Shown one piece after another: positions 20,383 through 29,554 of a DNA stretch of 64,000 nt. Each line of letters starts with the position of its first letter. The stretch's first letter is position 1. The notes under the pieces were generated by a model that searched no databases, was not told where the DNA came from, and saw only the letters and a program-made list of their open reading frames with translations. Source of the DNA: Labilibaculum sp. (GTDB lineage: Bacteria; Bacteroidota; Bacteroidia; Bacteroidales; Marinifilaceae); contig NZ_OY761461.1 of assembly GCF_963664555.1 (NCBI RefSeq), positions 1,798,001-1,862,000 on the forward strand, given 5' to 3'. A program made the translations under genes and the position numbers.

Positions 20383-21615
20383 ATGGTCTCAATTAGTACG
20401 AATATTGGTAAGAGTAATTCCGGAGAAAAAGCTCAGGGAATGAACTATAAAGGAGCTTTAGCTCTGTTAACGTCTCTGTTTTTTATGTGGGGATTTTTGA
20501 CTTGCATGAATGATATTTTAATTCCTCATTTAAAAGGATTGTTTGATTTGTCAATTACGCAGGCCATGCTTGTACAGTTTACCTTTTTTGGAGCCTATTT
20601 TTTAATGTCATTGCCGGCAGGTTGGATTATTGGAAAGATCGGTTATAAAATGGGAATTGTAACAGGATTGGGTATTGCTGCTATTGGTGCAGCATTGTTT
20701 TTTCCTGCAGCGGCATTCCTGTCTTACGGATTTTTTCTTTTTGCCTTGTTCGTGTTGGCTGTTGGGATTGTTATTCTTCAGGTGGCAGCAAATCCGTTTG
20801 TTGCAGAATTAGGTACGCCCGAAACGGCTTCAAGCCGCTTGAATCTTACTCAGGGATTTAATAGTCTGGGAACCACTGTTGCTCCAATTTTTGGGGCTTA
20901 TTTAATATTGGATAACACAAGTGTAGATATTGCAGGTAAGGCGGAAGCAGTTCAAATGCCATATGTTGGGTTGGCAATTGCGCTGGCTGTTATTGCAGTG
21001 ATTTTTGCATTGGTGAAATTGCCGAAAATTCAGGATGCTGAGGAAGAAAAAGCAGAGGGATCGGTATGGAGATTCAGACATTTAATTTTGGGTGCACTTG
21101 CCATTTTTACTTATGTTGGAGCAGAGGTTTCCATAGGAAGTGCTTTGGTAATGTATTTTGGAGACGAAGGATTGCACCTGTTTGGTGAAGCCGAAGCGGC
21201 CAGCTATGTTTCCGTATTTTGGGGCGGAGCAATGATCGGCAGGTTTATAGGATCAGCAATCATGCAAAAGGTATCGGCCTCAAAAGTATTGGCTTTTAAT
21301 TCTGTTATGGTTGTGGTTTTAGTTGTTGTTAGTATGCTTACTAACGGATATGTTGCCATGTGGAGTCTTGTTTTGGTAGGATTGTTTAACTCAATTATGT
21401 TTCCAACTATTTTTACCCTTGCAATTGATGGTTTGGGTAAATATACAAGTCAGGGTTCAGGTATTTTGTGTTTAGCGATTGTTGGTGGTGCAATAATTCC
21501 TATGATAATGGGAGTGCTGGCCGATAATTTTGGATTGCGTAATTCATTTGCATTAACCATTATCTGTTACGGATACATTTTATTCTATGCCTTAAGGGGA
21601 CATAAACACGCGTAA
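20383..21615 (+). CDS. FHS-family sugar:proton symporter (FucP/GluP-like MFS)
   Basis: A 410-residue MFS protein with twelve predicted membrane segments. The opening FMWGFLTCMNDILIPHLKGL is the signature of the fucose/glucose/galactose:H+ symporter family, and QVAANPFVAELGTPETASSR is the conserved loop at TM5. The likely role is uptake of glucose or galactose across the inner membrane. It is 21 bases before the ROK kinase and divergent from an AraC regulator. Confidence 0.93.
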   Translation: MVSISTNIGKSNSGEKAQGMNYKGALALLTSLFFMWGFLTCMNDILIPHLKGLFDLSITQAMLVQFTFFGAYFLMSLPAGWIIGKIGYKMGIVTGLGIAAIGAALFFPAAAFLSYGFFLFALFVLAVGIVILQVAANPFVAELGTPETASSRLNLTQGFNSLGTTVAPIFGAYLILDNTSVDIAGKAEAVQMPYVGLAIALAVIAVIFALVKLPKIQDAEEEKAEGSVWRFRHLILGALAIFTYVGAEVSIGSALVMYFGDEGLHLFGEAEAASYVSVFWGGAMIGRFIGSAIMQKVSASKVLAFNSVMVVVLVVVSMLTNGYVAMWSLVLVGLFNSIMFPTIFTLAIDGLGKYTSQGSGILCLAIVGGAIIPMIMGVLADNFGLRNSFALTIICYGYILFYALRGHKHA

Positions 21616-21636
21616 TTAATTATTTATTTTGTTGGG

Positions 21637-22587
21637 ATGAAGGAAGTTGCTTTAGGTATCGATATAGGTGGAACCAATACTGTTTTTGGCTGTATTGATT
21701 CAAAGGGGAATTGTTTGGCAACAGGGAGTCTGCCAACTCAAAAGCACGCGGCTATTGAGGATTATTTGAATGAGTTGTTTTTTGAGGTTGAATCTGCTAT
21801 GAATGGATCAGCTGAAAAAATGCAAATTATTGGAGTTGGTATTGGTGCTCCAAATGCCAGTTTTTACACCGGAACTATTGAAAATGCTGCGAATTTGCGA
21901 TGGAAGGGGAGTGTGCCTTTAGCCAGTTTGGTGAAAAAGAGAATTGATGTCCCGGTCATTATTACCAATGATGCCAATGCTGCGGCAATGGGAGAAAAGG
22001 TTTTTGGTGCCGCAAAAGGAATGGATAATTTCATCGTGATTACTCTTGGTACCGGATTAGGAAGTGGAATTGTAGTAAATGGCGACTTGTTGTATGGCCA
22101 CGATGGTTTTGCAGGTGAAGTTGGACATATGATTGTTCGCGCCAGCGGACGGGAATGTGGTTGTGGACGCAAAGGTTGTTTGGAAACTTATGTGTCGGCA
22201 ACAGGAGTTAAAAGAACTGTTTATAAGTTGCTGGCACGGCACATGGGCGATAGTGAGTTGAGAAATGTTCCATTTAGCAGGCTGACAGCAAAAATGGTTG
22301 CAGAAGCTGCCGGCAGAGGCGATTTGGTTGCAAAAGAAACATTTGAATATACTGCAAGAATGTTGGGAGAGGTTCTGGCTAATGTGGTTGCTGTAACCAG
22401 TCCTCAGGCAATCTTTCTATTTGGAGGATTGACAAAGGCTGGAGATATTCTCTTTAATCCGGTTGCAGAAACACTCGAAGAACAACTTCTTTCCATCTAC
22501 AAAGGGAAAGTTAAAATATTAGCTTCCGGAATTGAGGATGATGCAGCGGTTTTAGGTGCAGCATCTTTAATCTGGAACAAAAGATAA
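21637..22587 (+). CDS. ROK-family sugar kinase (glucokinase-like)
   Basis: A 316-residue ROK kinase. The ATP-binding motif is ALGIDIGGTNTVFGCID near the N-terminus; the zinc-binding motif is CGCGRKGCLETYVSATG; the catalytic Asp is in VIITNDANAAAMGE; GHDGFAGEVGHMIV is also conserved. ROK kinases of this type phosphorylate glucose, fructose or N-acetylated hexosamines in the cytoplasm. The adjacent sugar permease favours glucose, with N-acetylglucosamine or mannose as alternatives. Confidence 0.92.
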   Translation: MKEVALGIDIGGTNTVFGCIDSKGNCLATGSLPTQKHAAIEDYLNELFFEVESAMNGSAEKMQIIGVGIGAPNASFYTGTIENAANLRWKGSVPLASLVKKRIDVPVIITNDANAAAMGEKVFGAAKGMDNFIVITLGTGLGSGIVVNGDLLYGHDGFAGEVGHMIVRASGRECGCGRKGCLETYVSATGVKRTVYKLLARHMGDSELRNVPFSRLTAKMVAEAAGRGDLVAKETFEYTARMLGEVLANVVAVTSPQAIFLFGGLTKAGDILFNPVAETLEEQLLSIYKGKVKILASGIEDDAAVLGAASLIWNKR

Positions 22588-22625
22588 CCGATAGCTTTCA
22601 GGCTTAGTTTGAAAGTTAACCCCTC

Positions 22626-22652
22626 GTGCCTGCATTTATGCAGGCACTTTTT
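22626..22652 (+). terminator. Rho-independent terminator of the sugar permease-kinase operon
   Basis: Perfect 10-bp stem GTGCCTGCAT (22626-22635) / ATGCAGGCAC (22638-22647) and a T run, 38 bases after the stop codon. Confidence 0.88.
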
Positions 22653-22879
22653 GTTTGTAGAAATTGGTTCTACAATCTGTGGGAAAGATTCCACACATAT
22701 TTGCATGTTAAAAGTTGTGGAATTAAAAAATAAAATTTCCATGTGAGGTGTATTGTACTGGTAATGAGCCGTTAATTTACTTTTGCGCGTTGAGTTTTAA
22801 TTTGATTTTATTTCTGGCACAGATTTCTCATATTGATCTGTGAATTTGAATTGATGTAAACTTATTAAAATTAAAAATT

Positions 22880-23749
22880 ATGAGAAAGTTAGTATTTGCA
22901 CTCCTGGTATTACCTCTATTTACAGCATGTAATCAGAAAGAATTAAAGCAATTGCGTGAGCAAAATGTTCAACTGACTCAAATGGCTCAGGAAAAAGATT
23001 CTACCATTGATGATTTTGTTGAATCGTTTGATGTTATTGCAGCTAATCTGGCAATCATTAAAGAGAAAGAAAATATTATTTCTGTTAGTGCAAGTGAGAA
23101 TCCAAGTGTTGGAAAAAAAGCGCAAATTGTTACTGATTTAGGTCTGATTCGCGACCTTTTGGAAGAAAACAAAGCAAAGCTTGAAAGTCTGGATAAAAAA
23201 TTGAATAACAGCTGGTACCAAAACTCAAAATTAAAGAAATTGGTGGCTGGTTTAAAAACACAAATTGAAGAAAAAGATCTTTCAATCAATGCGCTTTCTG
23301 AGCAGGTTGCACAGCTTAATGTTGAGGTTGAGAATTTGAACGGACAGGTAACTGATTTGAATGGTACTGTTGTTGCTTTAAATACTGAGAATGACAGCAA
23401 AGCTAAAACAATTGAAGAGCAAACGACCAATTTAAACACAGCACATTACGTAATTGGTGACATTAAAGAGCTGAAGCTGAAGCAGGTTGTAACAAGTACT
23501 GGTGGTATTTTAGGAATAGGAGCGACCAACAAGTTGAATCAGAAAATTAATCCTGAAAATTTCAACAATATCGATATTACTCAAACAACGACTATTCCTG
23601 TATCTGGAAAGAAAGTTAGTTTAGTAACTTCTCACCCTAGCGATTCATACCGATTTGAAGGAACTGATAAAGAAATTGAAGCAATCACTATCCTTGATCC
23701 TAATGAGTTCTGGAAAGCATCAAAATATTTAGTTGTTGCAGTGAAATAA
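22880..23749 (+). CDS. Coiled-coil lipoprotein of unknown function
   Basis: A 289-residue protein with a lipoprotein signal (LVFALLVLPLFTACNQKELK, acylated Cys at residue 17). Residues 20-60 and 105-195 are coiled coil with heptads, including five short alternating repeats of the type QLNVEVENLNGQVTDLNGTV. The C-terminal ~85 residues form a globular domain (GGILGIGATNKLNQ; PVSGKKVSLVTSHPSDSYRF). The family is recurrent in Bacteroidota but no function is known to me. It could be a periplasmic spacer anchored in the outer membrane. It has its own terminator. Confidence 0.72.
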   Translation: MRKLVFALLVLPLFTACNQKELKQLREQNVQLTQMAQEKDSTIDDFVESFDVIAANLAIIKEKENIISVSASENPSVGKKAQIVTDLGLIRDLLEENKAKLESLDKKLNNSWYQNSKLKKLVAGLKTQIEEKDLSINALSEQVAQLNVEVENLNGQVTDLNGTVVALNTENDSKAKTIEEQTTNLNTAHYVIGDIKELKLKQVVTSTGGILGIGATNKLNQKINPENFNNIDITQTTTIPVSGKKVSLVTSHPSDSYRFEGTDKEIEAITILDPNEFWKASKYLVVAVK

Positions 23750-23772
23750 TACAAACAGAATAGCTTGGTTTT

Positions 23773-23801
23773 AAGCATCCCATTTTGGGGTGCTTTTTTT
23801 T
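23773..23801 (+). terminator. Rho-independent terminator of the coiled-coil lipoprotein gene
   Basis: Arms AAGCATCCCA and TGGGGTGCTT (one G-T pair) around a TTT loop, followed by nine T. Confidence 0.88.
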
Positions 23802-23989
23802 TGCGCAGATTTAGTCTTTATCGGCAAAAATACCTTGAGGTTTATCTAACCTGCCCAATGTGTAAATTAACTGATAGTATTATTTCTTTTGGGTAGGATA
23901 TTGCCCGGTAATCAGCCAATTATCCTCATGTTGAGTTTATTAATTAGCTGGAATTTCGTAACTTATAAACAATCTTCTTGCCCCTATAA

Positions 23990-24007
23990 AGTGTAGCTCT
24001 ATACACT
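23990..24007. promoter_or_regulatory. Inverted repeat upstream of citrate synthase
   Basis: AGTGTA (23990-23995) and TACACT (24002-24007), 6-bp perfect arms with a 6-base spacer, 40 bases before the citrate synthase start. It could be an operator; no regulator is identified. Confidence 0.3.
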
Positions 24008-24047
24008 GTGCTGTTGATTTGTGTTGAAACGGAATAATTAAATACTT

Positions 24048-25334
24048 ATGTCTGATCTAGAACAAGGAATTCAAAATCATTTATTTGAATTGCAGTTAGA
24101 AATTGATGATATTTTTGCCAAAGGGCGCGATTCTGTAGTTTCGGAAGTTACCATTGGGCAAATATATGGTGGAATGCGTGGATTGATTGCATTGGCCTGC
24201 AACACATCCTATGTTGATCCTTATTCCGGGCTTCATATTGGAGAGTATACTACAGATGAATTTTCGAATAAGTTGCCTGAAGAAATATTTTTTCTCTTGT
24301 CTACCGGGAAATTTCCAGACAGGAAATCACTTGCAGATTTTCAAAATGATCTGAGTAAACGTGCCACAATACCTCAATATACCTGGGATGTTTTGCGCAG
24401 TCTGCCTAAAGATACTCATCCAATGACCATGTTGAGTCTGGGTATTTTATCCATGGAAAATGAGTCTGTTTTTAAGAAGGAATACCAAAAGGGTTTAAAA
24501 AAGTCGGAATACTGGAAATATACTTTGGAGGATGCAATGAATATACTGGCAAAGTTACCAGGACTTGCTGCGGGGATCTATCGAATAAGGTTTGGCGATG
24601 GGAGTTTAATTCCTCATGATTCCGGTTTAAATTGGTCGGGTAATCTGGCACACATGCTTGGTGTTAATGATGATGAGGGATTTGCAGATTTAATGCGTCT
24701 GTATCTGGTTTTGCATTGCGATCATGAAGGTGGGAACGTAAGTGCATTTACATCAAGAGTGGTAAATTCAGCTCTTTCGGATTTGTATTATGCTGTTTCT
24801 GCAGGACTTAACGGCTTGGCAGGTCCGCTCCACGGATTGGCAAATCAGGAATGCCTTCGTTTTATTCTAAAAATTCACGATAAATTTGGGGCTGATCCGG
24901 ATGAGGAAGTGTTGAGAGCATATATTCTGGATGTTTTAAATTCGGGTAAAGTGATTCCTGGTTACGGGCATGCTGTATTGCGGGTTACAGATCCCCGATT
25001 CACAGCTTTTATGAAATTTGGGGAGGCGAATTGTGCGAATAATCATTGTTTTAAGATTGCAAAGAAACTTTTCTCGGTTGTTCCGGATATATTAATGCAT
25101 TACAAAGAAGGCAAAGTTGCCAATCCATGGCCAAATGTCGATGCGATGTCGGGTTCACTTCTGCATAATTACGGGTTGAATGAGTTCGATTTTTATACCG
25201 TTTTATTTGGTGTGTCCAGAGTCATGGGATTTTGTGCTCAGAATATCCTTGCCTTGGGATTAGGACAGCCGATTATCAGACCCAAAAGTGTTACCAACAG
25301 ATGGGTGCTTGAAAAACTTACCGTACCCGGATAA
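24048..25334 (+). CDS. gltA: Citrate synthase (eukaryotic-like type)
   Basis: A 428-residue citrate synthase condensing acetyl-CoA with oxaloacetate in the TCA cycle. Active-site His residues are in LAGPLHGLANQE and PGYGHAVLRVTDPRF, and the catalytic Asp is in the C-terminal part. The segment SDLYYAVSAGLNGLAGPLHG and HCDHEGGNVSAFT resemble the mitochondrial form more than the common bacterial GltA. The gene stands alone. Confidence 0.92.
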   Translation: MSDLEQGIQNHLFELQLEIDDIFAKGRDSVVSEVTIGQIYGGMRGLIALACNTSYVDPYSGLHIGEYTTDEFSNKLPEEIFFLLSTGKFPDRKSLADFQNDLSKRATIPQYTWDVLRSLPKDTHPMTMLSLGILSMENESVFKKEYQKGLKKSEYWKYTLEDAMNILAKLPGLAAGIYRIRFGDGSLIPHDSGLNWSGNLAHMLGVNDDEGFADLMRLYLVLHCDHEGGNVSAFTSRVVNSALSDLYYAVSAGLNGLAGPLHGLANQECLRFILKIHDKFGADPDEEVLRAYILDVLNSGKVIPGYGHAVLRVTDPRFTAFMKFGEANCANNHCFKIAKKLFSVVPDILMHYKEGKVANPWPNVDAMSGSLLHNYGLNEFDFYTVLFGVSRVMGFCAQNILALGLGQPIIRPKSVTNRWVLEKLTVPG

Positions 25335-25506
25335 ATGTGTTTCTCATTTGTCCTGTGTTTAATTCTGATAAATGTGCTATGATAGAATTTGAATCAATTT
25401 AAATGGATTGGGATGACAATAAACTGAAAAAAACTAAAAATGATGCTATCGCTAATTTCAGATTTCCTTAAAGTGATTATCTTTGCGGCTCATTTAAATT
25501 AAAGAG

Positions 25507-27144
25507 ATGATTAGTGTAGATGCTTTGGCGGTAGAATTTGGAGGAACCAATTTATTTAAAGACATTTCCTTTGTGATTAATGAAAAGGATAGAATTGCTT
25601 TAATGGGAAAAAACGGGGCTGGTAAATCTACTCTTTTGAAAATTATAGCAGGAGCCGAAAGTCCTTCCCGGGGAAGAGTTTCAAGTCCTAAGGATAAGGT
25701 GATTGCTTATTTGCCTCAGCATTTAATGACTGATAATACCCGTACGGTATTCGAAGAAACAGCTCAGGCTTTTGCTTCTATTTTCGAGATGGAGAAACAG
25801 ATTGAGGAAATGAATGTGGAATTGGGTACGCGAACAGATTTTGAATCGGAAAGTTATTACAAGCTAATTGAGGATGTTTCTGCTTTAAGTGAAAAATACT
25901 ATTCGATAGAAGAAATAAACTACGATTCGGAAGTTGAGAAAACACTGTTTGGATTGGGGTTTGTACGGGAAGATTTCACAAGACCAACCAGCGAATTTAG
26001 TGGTGGTTGGAGAATGAGAATCGAATTGGCAAAAATTCTTTTGCAAAATCCAGATTTGATTCTTTTGGATGAGCCGACCAATCATTTGGATATTGAATCG
26101 ATACAATGGTTAGAGGATTTCCTGATTAATTCAGGAAAAGCTGTTGTTATTATTTCTCACGACAGGGCTTTTGTTGATAAAATTACAACCCGGACGATAG
26201 AAATTACAATGGGTAGAATTTACGATTACAAAGTAAATTATTCTCAATATTTAGAGCTTCGTAAGGAGCGGAGAGTTCATCAGCAAAAAGCATTTGATGA
26301 ACAGCAAAAAATGATTGCAGACAATCAGACTTTTATCGACAGGTTTAAGGGGACGTATTCCAAAACACTGGCAGTTCAGTCGAGGGTGAAAATGCTCGAA
26401 AAACTCGATATTGTTGAGGTTGATGAAGAAGATAATTCAGCACTTCGTTTAAAATTTCCGCCATCGCCTCGTTCAGGAAATTATCCTGTAATTATGGAAG
26501 ATGTTGAAAAAACTTACGGGGATCATACCGTATTTTCAGGTGTGAATTTTACAATACAAAGAGGAGAGAAACTTGCTTTTGTAGGGAAAAACGGAGAAGG
26601 GAAATCGACTTTGGTAAAAGCCATTATGCAGGAAATTGAGCATGGCGGAAACTTAACGCTTGGGCACAACACGATGATTGGTTATTTTGCTCAGAATCAG
26701 GCTTCGTTGATGGATGAAAACCTGACTGTCTTTCAAACCATTGATGATATTGCCAAGGGAGATATTCGAACAAAAATTAAAGATATATTAGGCGCTTTCA
26801 TGTTTGGAGGTGATAACTCTACAAAGAAGGTGAAAGTTCTGTCTGGCGGAGAAAAAACCAGATTGGCAATGATTAAATTGTTGCTGGAACCGGTGAATTT
26901 GCTGATTCTTGATGAGCCAACCAATCATTTGGATATGAAAACCAAAGATATTTTGAAAGCAGCCTTGAAAGAATTTGACGGAACTATAATTCTGGTTTCT
27001 CACGATCGTGATTTTCTGGATGGTTTGGCCGAGAAAGTTTACGAATTTGGAAACAAGAAGGTGAAGGAACATTTGGGTGATATTTACTCATTCCTGAGCA
27101 AGAAAAAAATGGAAAATTTAAACGAGCTGGAACGTAAAAACTAG
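25507..27144 (+). CDS. ABC-F family ATPase (Uup/YbiT-like)
   Basis: A 545-residue soluble protein of two ABC ATPase domains and no membrane segments. Walker A motifs are GKNGAGKST (first) and GKNGEGKST (second); signature motifs are SGGWRMRIELA and SGGEKTRLAM; Walker B pairs end LLDEPTNHLDI and LILDEPTNHLDM. The inter-domain linker (about residues 240-310) is helical and charged. ABC-F proteins bind the ribosomal E site and modulate translation. Whether it is an antibiotic-protection or housekeeping type cannot be told. Confidence 0.94.
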   Translation: MISVDALAVEFGGTNLFKDISFVINEKDRIALMGKNGAGKSTLLKIIAGAESPSRGRVSSPKDKVIAYLPQHLMTDNTRTVFEETAQAFASIFEMEKQIEEMNVELGTRTDFESESYYKLIEDVSALSEKYYSIEEINYDSEVEKTLFGLGFVREDFTRPTSEFSGGWRMRIELAKILLQNPDLILLDEPTNHLDIESIQWLEDFLINSGKAVVIISHDRAFVDKITTRTIEITMGRIYDYKVNYSQYLELRKERRVHQQKAFDEQQKMIADNQTFIDRFKGTYSKTLAVQSRVKMLEKLDIVEVDEEDNSALRLKFPPSPRSGNYPVIMEDVEKTYGDHTVFSGVNFTIQRGEKLAFVGKNGEGKSTLVKAIMQEIEHGGNLTLGHNTMIGYFAQNQASLMDENLTVFQTIDDIAKGDIRTKIKDILGAFMFGGDNSTKKVKVLSGGEKTRLAMIKLLLEPVNLLILDEPTNHLDMKTKDILKAALKEFDGTIILVSHDRDFLDGLAEKVYEFGNKKVKEHLGDIYSFLSKKKMENLNELERKN

Positions 27145-27167
27145 ATCTGTAAAGTACAATAATAGTG

Positions 27168-27195
27168 AAGAGACGCCAATGCGTCTCTTTTTTTT
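27168..27195 (+). terminator. Rho-independent terminator of the ABC-F gene
   Basis: Perfect 9-bp stem AAGAGACGC (27168-27176) / GCGTCTCTT (27181-27189), CAAT loop, then T-rich. Confidence 0.88.
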
Positions 27196-27207
27196 GTTGC
27201 ATATTTT

Positions 27208-27747
27208 TTACTCTTGCAACCATAAAATTACCTTTTCACAATTTGGTTTTTCTTTTGGTGAAAGGACATCAACGAGCTTCCCATTTTCATCAATCAGGTA
27301 TTTTTGGAAGTTCCATTTTATTTTCGAATCCATCACTCCATTTTTCGACTTTTGTGTCAGCCAGCTGTAAATTGGATGTATATCATTTCCTTTTACTGAT
27401 ATTTTCGACATCATGGGAAAGCTGACGCCATAATTCTTTGTGCAAAATTCTTTTATTTCTTCATCAGTTCCAGGTTCCTGCCAAAGGAAGTTATTGGCAG
27501 GAAAGCCTACAATTACAAAATCTTTATCCTGATATTCCTTGTATAAAGCCTCAAGTAATTCGTATTGAGGAGTCAATCCGCATTTAGATGCCGTATTGAC
27601 AATCATGATTTTTTTGCCCTTCAAATCAGCAAAACTAAATTCAGATCCATCAATAGCTGTAAGGGTAAATTGATGAATACTTTCTTGGGCAAAGCTCATA
27701 AAAGAAGTTGAGATAAGTAAAATGCTTATTGCAATTATTTTTCGCAT
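27208..27747 (-). CDS. Exported glutathione peroxidase-like thiol peroxidase
   Basis: A 179-residue member of the glutathione peroxidase family with a signal peptide (IIAISILLISTSFMSFAQ). The peroxidatic Cys56 is in NTASKCGLTPQY; the Trp and Asn of the active site are in KWNFQKYL; the conserved GFPANNF segment is present with the Gln in FLWQEPG. A second Cys at 102 (EFCTKNYG) is the likely resolving residue, so it is probably thioredoxin-dependent. The location would be periplasmic. Confidence 0.92.
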   Translation of the reverse strand: MRKIIAISILLISTSFMSFAQESIHQFTLTAIDGSEFSFADLKGKKIMIVNTASKCGLTPQYELLEALYKEYQDKDFVIVGFPANNFLWQEPGTDEEIKEFCTKNYGVSFPMMSKISVKGNDIHPIYSWLTQKSKNGVMDSKIKWNFQKYLIDENGKLVDVLSPKEKPNCEKVILWLQE

Positions 27748-27871
27748 ACCATGATTGTTTACGTTAACGATTCAACAATTTAATTCCTTTTTTGTTCGGA
27801 AACAAAATGAGGGATATCAATGCATTTTTATTTTACCGCGAGCTCGCCTCAGTCTTGCATATTTAGGCCAC

Positions 27872-27900
27872 AAAAAAAGAGCAGCCAACCGGCTGCTCTT
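27872..27900 (-). terminator. Rho-independent terminator of the C69 peptidase gene
   Basis: Read on the minus strand: 10-bp stem AAGAGCAGCC / GGCTGCTCTT with a 4-base loop, followed by seven T. Confidence 0.88.
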
Positions 27901-27922
27901 TCTCATTCAATATTTTATGATG

Positions 27923-29509
27923 TTAGAATTTTTCATCGTATTTGGTCCAGATTCCATCTCCAATTTCCCACGCCTTTTCCACAACTTCGTTTCCAAGTTG
28001 AATGGTTCTGTTGGTAAGGAATTCCACTCTTTTTTTCTTACTCAAACTCATGAATTGTTCATCAATTTTCGCCTGTTCTTCAAAATAGCTTTTTTGCAAT
28101 GGAACAAACACCTTGTCAATATCGTGACGCATGTCGCCCCATCGCTGGGCAGATAATGTACCCAATCTGTTGAAAGCCCACCATGCTGAAGTACGGGTGT
28201 AACCTAATTTTCGGGCTTTTACTTTATAGCTTTCAGCTAAATCTGCAGATCCGGAATAAACAGGAATATAAATTGAGCTTGCAACATTATCCTGCGCCAA
28301 CCAAACTATTCCTCCAACTTCATCAGGCAACCAATCACGACATTGAATAATCGTAGCATACATAGTATACCAACGGGCTATGGTTCTTTCTCCCAACTCA
28401 TCCCATCCGCCATTTACACGAAACAATTTGTTCATATCGTAAGGCATAAAAGGATTTGCAAAAGGGGATATCACTTCGTTTCCGTCTTTATCTGCTTGTT
28501 TGATATTCTTCACAAAGTTATATGGAGTTCCTTCGTAGTAATCTTTAAAGATCTCCACCAATTTATTCATTGTTATTTTTTCATCCGGTTTTACCGAAAA
28601 AGGATAATCTTTGTCGTTGGCATCCAAATTCAGGGAAGGAGCTGCCATTGAAAGTACCCGCCATTCTCTTCTTCGTGAAGCCAGAGACAAACGACTCTCC
28701 GGTGCATAAGCGTAATTCCAGCGGAATGTTTCGCCTTCTTTCCACCATCCGTTTTCTTTGGCAACATCAAAAATATTCGCCGATGCCATAAAATAATCCG
28801 GATTTTTTAAATCAATCTCTTTAATGGTGCTGGCGTTCGCATTTACCGAAATGTGATCGTTCGGAACTCGTTGAGCAACCCAAACGGCTCCTACTTTTCC
28901 TTTTCCCGGACCCACAACCTCAAAATGCCAAACCTCTTTTTTATCAGCAATGGTAAGACACTCACCATAATCGCGCCAACCGTATTTTTTTAGTAAATCA
29001 TCAGCCAAACTAATTGCTTCTCTGGCTGATGAACATCTTTCCAGCATTAATTGCTGCAAACGCTGACAATCGATCAAACATTCTGTTGAGAATAATTCTT
29101 CATGGCCGCCAAACGTAGATTCACCAATAGCCAATTGCTTTTCGTTAATGCAAGGGTAGGCAGTATTTAAGAATTGGTAGGTTTTTTCTACCTGATCGAT
29201 TTCTCCTATTTTTTTATGCTGATAAGTTGGCATTGCCAAACTATCGTAAGCAGAGCGTTCAAACAATTCGAATTTATTTCCTTTGTTGTGTTTTTTTGAG
29301 GGAACAACATTCATCCAGGCTCTTGTGCGGTGACTGTCATCGGTGTGAGATGTAATAACAGAGCCATCGATAGTAGCCATTTTTCCAACCGTTATGGTGG
29401 TACATCCTTCCGGAACACCATTTTTCCAATCTGATTTGTCCTGAGCAATGGCAGAAAATGAAATTGACGCCATTAAAATGAACAGGCTCATTCTAAATTG
29501 TTTTTTCAT
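27923..29509 (-). CDS. Exported C69-family dipeptidase
   Basis: A 528-residue N-terminal-nucleophile hydrolase of peptidase family C69 (PepD-like). A signal peptide (LFILMASISFSAIAQ) precedes GVPEGCTTITVGKMATIDG, in which the Cys at about residue 36 is the expected nucleophile. SHTDDSHRTRAWMNVVP and EVWHFEVVGPGKGKVGAVWV are conserved family segments. In many C69 proteins self-processing exposes the Cys; here the nucleophile sits shortly after the signal cleavage site. It would hydrolyse dipeptides in the periplasm. Confidence 0.9.
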   Translation of the reverse strand: MKKQFRMSLFILMASISFSAIAQDKSDWKNGVPEGCTTITVGKMATIDGSVITSHTDDSHRTRAWMNVVPSKKHNKGNKFELFERSAYDSLAMPTYQHKKIGEIDQVEKTYQFLNTAYPCINEKQLAIGESTFGGHEELFSTECLIDCQRLQQLMLERCSSAREAISLADDLLKKYGWRDYGECLTIADKKEVWHFEVVGPGKGKVGAVWVAQRVPNDHISVNANASTIKEIDLKNPDYFMASANIFDVAKENGWWKEGETFRWNYAYAPESRLSLASRRREWRVLSMAAPSLNLDANDKDYPFSVKPDEKITMNKLVEIFKDYYEGTPYNFVKNIKQADKDGNEVISPFANPFMPYDMNKLFRVNGGWDELGERTIARWYTMYATIIQCRDWLPDEVGGIVWLAQDNVASSIYIPVYSGSADLAESYKVKARKLGYTRTSAWWAFNRLGTLSAQRWGDMRHDIDKVFVPLQKSYFEEQAKIDEQFMSLSKKKRVEFLTNRTIQLGNEVVEKAWEIGDGIWTKYDEKF

Positions 29510-29554
29510 AAGTTCGTGTTGTGTTGTTTAGCAATTGTGTTGTTTGTTCTTTTT

